Positions 8,211 through 15,660 of a DNA stretch of 64,000 bases are shown piece after piece. The first letter of the stretch is position 1, and each line of letters starts with the position of its first letter. The stretch lies in NCBI RefSeq assembly GCF_000025345.1, contig NC_013757.1, positions 3,658,001-3,722,000 on the forward strand. The letters run 5' to 3'. The translations under genes and the position numbers were made by a program. The DNA is from Geodermatophilus obscurus DSM 43160 (GTDB taxonomy: Bacteria > Actinomycetota > Actinomycetes > Mycobacteriales > Geodermatophilaceae). The notes beneath the pieces are model-generated. The model was not told where the DNA came from. It saw only the letters and a program-made list of their open reading frames with translations, and did not search any database.

Positions 8211-9188
8211 GTGCTGCCCCGCTGTTGCGGCCCTATCAGGTTACGCCGGCTGATCGACTTGGTGGCGGCCCCCTATCTTCACGACGTGGGTGACCCGTGG
8301 GTCTACGAGCAACTACGCGCGGTCCGGGACCGGCATGACCTAATCCTTTTCGCCGGTGCCGGTCTTTCCGCTCAGGCCCGAAATCAAGATGGCCAGCGGC
8401 CGCCGCTGTGGCGTCCATGTATTGAGCAGATGCTTGCATGGTGTGAGACTGAGGGGCTCATTGCTTCATCTCACGGAGATGAGATTCGAGAACTGCTCGC
8501 GTTGGGATTCCTACCCGAGGCGGCCCAGGAGATTGAGGACGCAGTCAAGCCGGTCTCCGTGGGAGCGCTACAACGCTGTTTGGCCGAAGTATTGCTCTAC
8601 GACTCGGCGGAGACAAGCCTTGCTCATCGGCGTGCCGCACGGGCTGGATTTCGAGCCTTCATAACGACGAATTATGATGATCTGCTTGAGACCGCGTATG
8701 TCCGGACTCAGCGGAAAGTGCTGCCGAAGTACTACGAGGACACCCTGGACAATGTGCTGGACTCCTGGAGAAGTCGACAGCCATTCATCCTGAAGATGCA
8801 CGGCGACGTTTCCCGCCCTGGGCTTCTCGTGCTGGGTAATCGATCCTACGAGCGGGCCATCCACACCAACGGTGCCTTTAGTCGCGTTGTTGAGACCTTG
8901 ATCGGCGCATCATCGATACTATTCGTTGGTTACGGCGCGGGGGATCCGAATTTGGAGGGCTTGTTAACGCGGGGGGCTCTCTTCGATGGTCGCAGTAAGC
9001 GACACTGGCTCTTAGCTCCAGCCGCATCAATGCCAGCGCTCCGCGCTAAGCGGCTCTGGGCCGACAAAGGAATCAATGTGGTGACCTACAAGGGGAGCCA
9101 CGTCCACGTCGAAAGGTTTTTCCAACGCCTAGGTGCGCCAGTGACCTCTCCGGCAACACTCAGAATTCCAGCAGCGTTGGTGATCTAA
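8211..9188 (+). CDS. SIR2-family NADase-like protein
   Basis: The protein has 325 residues from GTG 8211. A GTG at 8286, just before DPWVYEQLRAVRDRHDLI, is an alternative start giving 300 residues, and neither has a clear binding site. It is a SIR2_2-type Rossmann fold. The NAD-binding GAGLSA is at residues 49-54, ITTNYDD at 151-157 (Asn154 and Asp156), and HGD at 197-199 (catalytic His197). LFVGYGAGDPNLEGLL follows near residue 242. Related SIR2 domains in Thoeris ThsA, DSR, Avs5 and SIR2-Argonaute systems destroy NAD when phage is sensed. No SLOG or membrane domain is seen, unlike ThsA. The stop lies one base before the start of the TIR-NLR gene, so the two form one operon. Base composition is lower in GC than core genes. 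A defence role is inferred. Confidence 0.8.
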   Translation: MLPRCCGPIRLRRLIDLVAAPYLHDVGDPWVYEQLRAVRDRHDLILFAGAGLSAQARNQDGQRPPLWRPCIEQMLAWCETEGLIASSHGDEIRELLALGFLPEAAQEIEDAVKPVSVGALQRCLAEVLLYDSAETSLAHRRAARAGFRAFITTNYDDLLETAYVRTQRKVLPKYYEDTLDNVLDSWRSRQPFILKMHGDVSRPGLLVLGNRSYERAIHTNGAFSRVVETLIGASSILFVGYGAGDPNLEGLLTRGALFDGRSKRHWLLAPAASMPALRAKRLWADKGINVVTYKGSHVHVERFFQRLGAPVTSPATLRIPAALVI

Positions 9189-9189
9189 G

Positions 9190-11571
9190 GTGACCTCTCA
9201 GGGGCAGGCTGCACGCTTCGATTGCTTTGTCAGCTACACCCTAGCGGACCGGGCGTGGGGGGAATGGCTGGCGTGGCAGCTACGTGAAGCGGGATACACC
9301 GTATTTTTAGACCCATGGGATATAACGCCCGGTGTCGACCTCATTGATAGCTTTCGGGGCGTGACTGAGGCGGCAGATGTTGTCCTAGTTGTTCTTTCCG
9401 ATGTGGACCCCGAGTTGGCGGTGTTCTCGCGCGCAGAATTGTCGGCACGTGCGTTGCGCGTGGGTGGTCTTGGGGCCATCCTGCCGGTACGGGTGTCTGG
9501 CGACAACCCCAGCGGGATATTCGCCGGACTGCGTTACCTCGACCTAGTTGGGTTGGATGAGGCTAATGCGCGAGACGCCTTGCTCGACGCGCTATACGGC
9601 ATAGAGGCCGCGCATTCGACTCGTGGTGCGGCACGGGTCTCTATCGACGATGAAGCACCAGCCTATCCCAGTCATGCCCCGTCATTCTCGGTGCCGCTAG
9701 CGCCCTCCAGTCGATTTGTCGGAAGGGACGACGACATGCTCAGGCTTGACCGAGCGCTGGCGACGCGGCCCAGGCGAATGGTGGCTCTCTCGGGCGTTGG
9801 AGGCATAGGAAAAACTCGGCTCGCCGTCGAGTACGCTTACTCGCGACGTTGGAACTACGAGGTTGTTTGGTGGCTTCGAGGCGAGTCTCAGGCCAGCCTG
9901 ATGGAAGACTTGGGGAAGCTAGCAACAGAGGGGCCAGCGGCCGGTCCTTCGCGCACACAATCCTCAACTCTGGAGCAGAGGGCTAAACGAGCTCGCGCTT
10001 GGCTCGCGGCCAATAGGGGCTGGCTGCTTATTGCAGATGACCTGAAGGATCCTCGTACGCTTACGGACCTGCTCCCGGAGCCGATTGAAGGTGACGTCAT
10101 TATCACGACGCGCACCCAATCCTTGACTGGCGGTGTAACGGCCGTCGATCTGGAGCCGCTCAATCATGAAGGCGCGGCCAAACTTCTTGAGAGCGAGGCA
10201 CTACCCTCGGGCATATCCCGGGCGGATTTTGAGCGGCTCACGGCGCACCTAGGGGGCCACCCCCTGTCGTTGAAGCTCGCCGCAGCCCAGCTGACGCACA
10301 CCCGTATGAGTGTGGACAGCTTTATATTCCAGCTCGAAAAGGCTGATGCTGACGCTGTAAGCGGCGCGGAGCGATCGTTAGAACTAGCGGTCGGCAACAG
10401 CCTTCGGATGCTGAAGCAAGAGGTGCCGGTAGCCCATGCTCTGCTAATGCTTTGTTCCTTCTTAGATGCTTCACCTCTGCCTACTGGGCTCGTCGTGGAG
10501 AACCGCAGATCGCTGCCTTCGGCGCTTAGGCGCGGCCTTGCCGATCCTTCATCCTATGTTGCTGCGGTTGAGCACCTTCAGAGCGTCGGGTTGATAACCG
10601 CGCGTGGCAACGGATTGCTCGTGCACCCGATGGTCGCCGCGATAGCACGCAGACAGTTGAGTGGGCGGGACCGGCGGCGCTGGGCGCAGGCGAGCGTGCG
10701 CTTGATGGATGCATGTCTTCGAATCGATGCGAGCCGCCCCAAGGACTGGTCGCTTGTTGGGCAACTCATACCGAATGCCGTAGGGGCTAGCGAATACGCG
10801 TCACGCGAAAGTGTGGGTCTGGAAGAGGCGACCCGGCTCTTGTCCTGGGCGGGGTCTTACCTTCACACACGCGGAGATACCACGCGGGCGCTCCCACTTC
10901 TTCGGCGCGCAGCCGACCTCGCAACCCGGTTGTCAGCTCCAGGCAATGCGGGGGCTGAGAGCCCTTGGGGGAACCTCGGAGTTGTGTTGTTCGCCCAAGG
11001 GGACTATGAGGAGGCTCGCCGGCACCTAGTTCGGGCCCTGCACGTCGCAGAGGAGGCGTACGGTCCCGAGGCGTCGGAAACGGCGAGACGTCGGGAGGAT
11101 CTAGCCCTAGTGCTGCGGGCGCTTGGTGAGCGTGCGGCCTCACTCGATCAACTGCATATGGTTCTTGGCATCCGAGAGCGGACCATGGGCCCTGATGACC
11201 CGGAAACGGGTAAGGCGCATGTTAATCTCGCTGCAGTGCTGCGTGAAAGTGACGACTCAACCGGTTCCATGGATCACCTTCGGGTTGCACTAGGCGTCTT
11301 CGAACGGGCGCTCGGTCCAGAGTCGCGCGAAGTTGCCGCTGTCAGGAGCAGCATGGCTGTCCTGCTGCGTGAGCAGGGTGAGCTTGAGGGCGCTCGGGCC
11401 AACTTCGAGGCTGCCCTTCGAATCTACGAGCGGGTCCTGGGCCCCCGACACGAGAACTGGGGCAGAGTGCATCAAGCCTTGGCTGAAATTTACAGGGAGC
11501 TCGGAGACCTGAGCCGGGCGGAAGAACATGCGGTGACGGGCCGAAACGCCATAGCGGATCCCGGTCGGTGA
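9190..11571 (+). CDS. TIR / NB-ARC (STAND) ATPase / TPR protein
   Basis: The protein has 793 residues and starts with GTG one base after the SIR2 stop. Residues about 8-140 are a TIR domain. It shows FDCFVSYTLADRAWGEWLAW, YTVFLDPWDITPG, and FSRAELSARA, whose Glu83 sits at the usual catalytic position. An NB-ARC ATPase follows, with SRFVGRDDDMLRLDRAL, Walker A GVGGIGKT (Lys208), Walker B LLIADD (278-284) and a GHPLSLKLAA helix. After a winged-helix-like part come about five 42-residue kinesin-light-chain-type TPRs to the C-terminus. The architecture is that of a STAND/NLR immune sensor: TPRs bind a trigger, NB-ARC oligomerises, and TIR makes or consumes an NAD-derived signal. Coupling to a SIR2 protein suggests a sensor-signal-effector chain. 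Confidence 0.8.
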   Translation: MTSQGQAARFDCFVSYTLADRAWGEWLAWQLREAGYTVFLDPWDITPGVDLIDSFRGVTEAADVVLVVLSDVDPELAVFSRAELSARALRVGGLGAILPVRVSGDNPSGIFAGLRYLDLVGLDEANARDALLDALYGIEAAHSTRGAARVSIDDEAPAYPSHAPSFSVPLAPSSRFVGRDDDMLRLDRALATRPRRMVALSGVGGIGKTRLAVEYAYSRRWNYEVVWWLRGESQASLMEDLGKLATEGPAAGPSRTQSSTLEQRAKRARAWLAANRGWLLIADDLKDPRTLTDLLPEPIEGDVIITTRTQSLTGGVTAVDLEPLNHEGAAKLLESEALPSGISRADFERLTAHLGGHPLSLKLAAAQLTHTRMSVDSFIFQLEKADADAVSGAERSLELAVGNSLRMLKQEVPVAHALLMLCSFLDASPLPTGLVVENRRSLPSALRRGLADPSSYVAAVEHLQSVGLITARGNGLLVHPMVAAIARRQLSGRDRRRWAQASVRLMDACLRIDASRPKDWSLVGQLIPNAVGASEYASRESVGLEEATRLLSWAGSYLHTRGDTTRALPLLRRAADLATRLSAPGNAGAESPWGNLGVVLFAQGDYEEARRHLVRALHVAEEAYGPEASETARRREDLALVLRALGERAASLDQLHMVLGIRERTMGPDDPETGKAHVNLAAVLRESDDSTGSMDHLRVALGVFERALGPESREVAAVRSSMAVLLREQGELEGARANFEAALRIYERVLGPRHENWGRVHQALAEIYRELGDLSRAEEHAVTGRNAIADPGR

Positions 11572-11714
11572 TGAAGCCGAGACCTTCCTGCCAGTGCTAC
11601 CGCCTGTGCACGGGCAGGAAGAACAGGGTGAGGTCGCGGCTTCGCCATGTACGGCAACGGCACAGTCTCGGCAGCCGGTCAGTGTGATGCGCGCCGGGGG
11701 ATGACCCGAGGCAT

Positions 11715-12015
11715 CTAGTGGTCATCCGAGTAGAGCAGCGCGGCGAAGGCTGCAAAGGTCCGAGAGCGGTCCGTGTTGGCCAGTCGGTATTCGCTGCGGT
11801 TGGTCCCGCCCTGCTGTTCTACGATGCCGCTCTCGCGTAGCCGCCGCAGGTAGCGGCGGGCGGTGCGGTCTGGCAGTCCGGTCTAGGCGCTTTACCGTGG
11901 CCGGCTTGACCCACGTGGGCGCGGCAGCGGCCAGGACCCGCACGACGGCGGTATGGCCGGGGGTGACGGTGAGCGCGGCGGCCCTGTTGCTGTTCCCGGC
12001 TTCCGTGCTGGTCAT
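11715..12015 (-). pseudogene. winged helix-turn-helix regulator, frameshifted
   Basis: The frame starts at ATG 12015 as MTSTEAGNSNRAAALTVTPG and continues HTAVVRVLAAAAPTWVKPAT. After a one-base shift near 11885 another frame gives GLPDRTARRYLRRLRESGIV followed by EQQGGTNRSEYRL, to a TAG at 11715. The whole is a roughly 100-residue winged HTH of the MarR/ArsR-like type. The total length is not divisible by three, confirming the shift. Confidence 0.5.
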
Positions 12016-12683
12016 GCCGTGGAAGGTACGCAAACTTCGCCCAACGAGTGGCCCAGGTAGCCCCTCCGGTACAAGCTCCGCTCCCCGGCCTCCCCGGCCT
12101 CCCCGGCCTCACCAGCCGGGACCACCACCACCGGAGGACGCCGTGCCCACCTCCCCCACTCTCTGCCCACCACCCCAAACGGCCCGCCCGTCGATGTGCC
12201 CGAGGCCGCCCGCGACTACACCGGCCGCGTCGGGGACGCCACCGCCGCGTCCTACGCCCGCCAGGTGGCCGGGCAGTGACCCAGCCCTACTGGGGCAGCG
12301 CGTCCCGCCCCACCTCCGCGCGTCCTGGGCGCGGCACGTGGAGGACGCGAACGGCACCCCCGCCGTCGAGGCGCTGGAGGCGTCCGTGCGCTCGTACTGG
12401 CGGTCGCGTCACCGCGCCGGGCTCGCCGCTGACCTGCGGATCTTAAAGGCACCCGGCGGGCAGGCCGTGGCCCCCCGCCGGGCTCCGGCGCGCGCCCGGT
12501 GCGCCGGGAACCACCCCGGCGCATCCACCACCACCCACGGGAAGCACCCGTGGAGGCGGTGCCGATCCTGGCACCGGGCGCGGCCCACAGTCAGCGGGGG
12601 GACCGCCTGCCCCGCCTACGACCCGCCCGCTAGAGGGGGACGACGCGGGACAGGGATCCCGTGCACTCCGCGATCTAGCGCCG
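12016..12683. other. decayed coding region, no intact gene
   Basis: The plus strand holds scraps of coding sequence in different frames. One ends AARDYTGRVGDATAASYARQ at a stop near 12280. Another reads LLGQRVPPHLRASWARHVED and then EALEASVRSYWRSRHRAGLA without a start. Neither has a clear family. A C-rich tract (three tandem copies of ggcctcccc with slight drift near 12088-12115) may be a slippage site. I regard the stretch as remnants of small element genes. Confidence 0.4.
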
Positions 12684-13373
12684 TCACGGCGTTTCAGGTG
12701 ACTGCTGGCGCTTCTCGGCCAGGTCGAGACGCCGCATCAAGAGGCTGGCTAGGGCCAGGTACTCCAATGCCTCGTCAGGGCTGTCCTGCACGGCTGACCC
12801 ATGTCCGCGCGGGTTGCGGATTCCGAGCATGGAGCCCATGAACAGGAACTTAAAGCCTTCTTGCTCATCCTGAGCACTGCGTCCCTGTACGCGGCTGATG
12901 TCCAGCAGCGGGGCGCTGAACACTGCGCCCATCAGCGGCGTACCTGAGTCCTGCCGTCCGGTCAGGGTCTGAACACGAGTCTCCACGGCCTGGAAGGCCT
13001 CCAGGACCGCCTGCCGGTAGGTCCCGGCCGCGTACAGATCAATTACGTCCTTGGGCAGCGCCGGATGAAGGCCCGGCAGCTCAACCTGAGCCTGGGTCAC
13101 CGGGCGGGGTGCCACGGCTACCGAAAAGTCGGCGGCGATGTGGTCGAGGTTGCGCGAACCACCGAAGGGACTCTGGTTGTGGGCGACCTTGGTTAGCTGC
13201 ACGGTCCGGATTTTGCCGTTAGGCAGCTGGTACTCGACCAGGTCTCCCTCCTCTACGTCAGTGGTGATCGGGAAGTACATCTGGTCGCCGATGAAGGCCT
13301 TGGCCTCGGTCGTCGTCGTCTCGTCTTCCCCGTCGGAGCGGAGAATCTTTACGGGCGTTTGGTACCGAATCAC
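12684..13373 (-). CDS. TIGR02391-family protein
   Basis: The protein has 229 residues from a GTG at 13373. The N-terminal about 80 residues are beta-rich (YFPITTDVEEGDLVEYQLPN). The C-terminal part is the family domain, seen as LHPALPKDVIDLYAAGTYRQ, EAFQAVETRVQTLTG, GFKFLFMGSMLGIRNPRGHG and LEYLALASLLMRRLD. The IRNPRGH segment corresponds to the conserved RN-x-H-like feature of HEPN-related domains. HEPN domains are often RNases in toxin and defence systems; for this family activity is not established. It is intact, unlike the copy at 7411-7932, and is transcribed away from the broken serine integrase. Confidence 0.65.
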   Translation of the reverse strand: MIRYQTPVKILRSDGEDETTTTEAKAFIGDQMYFPITTDVEEGDLVEYQLPNGKIRTVQLTKVAHNQSPFGGSRNLDHIAADFSVAVAPRPVTQAQVELPGLHPALPKDVIDLYAAGTYRQAVLEAFQAVETRVQTLTGRQDSGTPLMGAVFSAPLLDISRVQGRSAQDEQEGFKFLFMGSMLGIRNPRGHGSAVQDSPDEALEYLALASLLMRRLDLAEKRQQSPETP

Positions 13374-13474
13374 GTCAGCACGCTATGCGCGCACGGTCGG
13401 CCTCGAAGCTGCGACGCGCCCCGCAACTCCGCACGCCCCTGCCCGTACAGCACGCACTCGTAGGGTCATCAACC

Positions 13475-13656
13475 GTGGGCAACGAGGGAGCGTCGTGGTG
13501 GCTCGGCATCGTGAGGGCCTCCTGACGGCGATCGTGGCAGGCGGCTTTACGGTGCTGGGCGTGCGGCTGACGCAGCGGCACGCCGCTGAGCAGCGCCGCC
13601 TCGACCGGCTGGAGGGTCTCCGCGTGGAGCGGCGGGAGGCGCTGGTCGAGCTGTGA
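13475..13656 (+). pseudogene. small single-pass membrane protein, frameshifted
   Basis: A GTG at 13475 gives MGNEGASWWLGIV and then breaks. The expected continuation, LLTAIVAGGFTVLGVRLTQR followed by HAAEQRRLDRLEGLRVE, is in another frame and stops at 13656. This is a common actinobacterial pattern of one N-terminal helix followed by a charged tail. The 182-bp length confirms a frameshift. Confidence 0.4.
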
Positions 13657-13726
13657 CGCTGGGGGCTGCTGCAAGGATTGGCGGCAGGGACGCCGTCGTG
13701 CGGCGGGCGGGGCGTGCGTCGACCCC

Positions 13727-15056
13727 ATGTCCCGCGTTCGGCGGGTACATATCAGCGAGGTGACTCGGGGGGCACCAGCCGCGAGCGCGCCACTCGAGGA
13801 TGTGCGGGCGCTCTGCGCCGGTGTGCTGCCGGACCCAGGCGTGCATGGCGAGAACTGGCCGGTGCGCGAGCTGTACGAGCTGGAGCTGCTGCTGCGCGTC
13901 TGCGAGGACGTCGGCGCGCAGCACCTGCTGACCGGCGAGGGCGAAGTCACCAGCGAGGGCGTCATGGTGGCCCGCATCCGGGCCAGTGTCTCGGCGGAGG
14001 AGATCCGGAAGATGCGCGAGCGGCGGAAGCGTCGGCAGGAGGACATCGCCCTGGATGGTCGGTGGGGCAGCGGGTTCCGCCCGTTCGGGTACTCCGTCGA
14101 GCACCGGCCGGGCGACCGGAAAGCCTCCTACTCCGGGCACGTCCTGGTGATCAAGGAGGCGGAGGCGGCGCTGCTGTGCAACGCCGCGCCGGATCATCGA
14201 AGGGGCGTCGACCGAGAGCATCGCGCAAGAGTGGAACGCCGACGGGGTGACCACGGTGACCGGCCGCCGCTGGCGGGGGAAGAGCCTGCGCCGGATTATC
14301 ACCGCGCCGAGCGTCGCCGGGCTGCGAATCCATCATGGCGAGGTGATCGGTGACGCCGCGTGGCCCGAGATCCTGGACCGGGTCACCTGGGAGGTGGTTC
14401 TGACCACCTCGGAGTACGTCCCGAGGCCAGGAGGGTCGACCCCCGCGCGAGTACTCCCTCGCCGGGGGACGACCGTCTGCGGTCGGTGCGGCGGGCCGCT
14501 GAGAGGCCGCCCACGGGCGGACAAGGTCCGGTCGTACGTGTGTGGTGTCGCCAAGGACCGCGCGGACGGCTCACGGCCGTGTGGCGGCGTCCGGTGCGTG
14601 GCCGAGCCGCTGGAGGCGCTCGTCTTCGACGCCGTCCTGGCGGCGGTGGACGGCGGCGCGCCGGACACGGTGCTACGCGCGGACCTGGACGACGACGCCA
14701 CCGCCCGCCGGACCAACCTGCTGGCCGTGCTCGCCGAGGCGGAGACGAAGCTGGCGGGCGCGACGGAGAGGTTCCTGGAGGGCGAGGTCAGTCGAGCCGC
14801 GTACCTGCGGGTGAAGGCTTGGCACGAGGGCGTCGCCGCCGGTGCCCGGCGCGAGCTGGCCGCCATCGAGCGGAACAGCCGGCCCGAGGACATTCCCCGC
14901 AACACCAAAACGCTTCGGGAATGGTGGCCGGAGGCCACTCTGCTGCAGAGGCGCACTTTCCTGAAGCTTTTCATCGAGAGGGTGCACGTACTGCCCGCTC
15001 CGCATCGGGGAGCGCGTTTCTCGCACGAGCGAGTGGGACTGTTCTGGATCCGCTGA
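13727..15056 (+). pseudogene. large serine recombinase (integrase), truncated and frameshifted
   Basis: From ATG 13727 the frame gives the end of a resolvase catalytic domain (MVARIRASVSAEEIRKMRER) and the linker to the recombinase domain (LDGRWGSGFRPFGYSVE). After a shift near 14190 the gene continues SIAQEWNADGVTTVTGRRWR, through a zinc-ribbon-like part (TVCGRCGGPLRGRPRADK and a later CGGVRC), and a coiled-coil C-terminus to a TGA at 15056. The N-terminal catalytic Ser region is missing. This was a phage/satellite-type serine integrase and is now inactive. It lies upstream of the replication operon, the usual layout in actinobacterial satellites. It is a second integrase, separate from the tyrosine enzyme that explains the island borders. 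Confidence 0.7.
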
Positions 15057-15081
15057 CCTTTGTTCACCTGATTGTGTGAAG

Positions 15082-15109
15082 CGACCCCTGGCGCTTGTGC
15101 CAGGGGTCG
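15082..15109 (+). terminator. hairpin terminator after the serine integrase
   Basis: An 11-bp perfect stem (cgacccctggc / gccaggggtcg) with a 6-base loop lies 26 bp after the integrase stop. The downstream tract is not strongly T-rich. Confidence 0.55.
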
Positions 15110-15211
15110 TCTACATTTGTCGGCAGGAATCAGGAACCCAGCACGGAGAGCCGCACCCGGCTCCGTGGTCTGGCTTCCTGTCCTGGGTGCCTCCCTCGCG
15201 GAGGTAGTTCG

Positions 15212-15535
15212 TTGGCAAGCCGGTACCGCACGCAGACTCCGCTGTCCTTCCGTAAGCAGCCGGCGCTGCAGATCCTGCGGGAGATGGACCTCACCGTCCG
15301 GCAGGCGGCCCAGAGGACCGGGACGCCGTACTACACGCTGCGCAACATCCTGTACGGCGGGACCCGGGCGACCACCGGACAGCGCGCGGCGCTGGTGGCG
15401 CTGACCGGCCGGAGCGTCGAAGAGCTGTTCGACGCGGGATCCCTGGTCCCCCGACGGTCGTCGGAGCGGTGTCGGTGCAACCGCTGCACCCTGGAGCGCG
15501 CCCGCCGGGCTGAGGACGCGGGGGTTGTCCTGTGA
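15212..15535 (+). CDS. helix-turn-helix DNA-binding protein
   Basis: The protein has 107 residues from a TTG at 15212, chosen because GGAGG lies eight bases upstream. The central part (LTVRQAAQRTGTPYYTLRNI) is a Cro/cI-like HTH. A cysteine pair C-x-C-x2-C near the C-terminus (CRCNRC) hints at a metal knuckle. The stop overlaps the next gene by four bases (GTGA). As the first gene of the replication operon it may regulate it. Confidence 0.6.
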   Translation: MASRYRTQTPLSFRKQPALQILREMDLTVRQAAQRTGTPYYTLRNILYGGTRATTGQRAALVALTGRSVEELFDAGSLVPRRSSERCRCNRCTLERARRAEDAGVVL

Positions 15536-15660
15536 CCGCCGAGCAGCTGGCCGCCTGGGTGGCCGCCAGCAGGACGGCGCAGGACCTGCCCGAGACGATC
15601 ACCGACCGCACCGTGTTGGCGCGGGCGGCTGCGGTGCTGCGGCCGGAGCGTGCCCAGTGA
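15532..15660 (+). CDS. 42-residue hypothetical protein
   Basis: This frame starts with a GTG overlapping the stop of the HTH gene and ends at a TGA that overlaps the GTG of the primase gene. The double four-base overlap strongly suggests a translated, coupled gene. The peptide (starts VTAEQLAAWVAASRTAQDLP) is mostly helical. No family is recognised. Confidence 0.5.
   Translation: MTAEQLAAWVAASRTAQDLPETITDRTVLARAAAVLRPERAQ

Noticed and set aside
8211-11571. classification as canonical Thoeris or Avs5
   Set aside because: Thoeris has a stand-alone TIR and a SIR2-SLOG effector, and Avs5 has SIR2 fused to STAND. The domain layout here fits neither.
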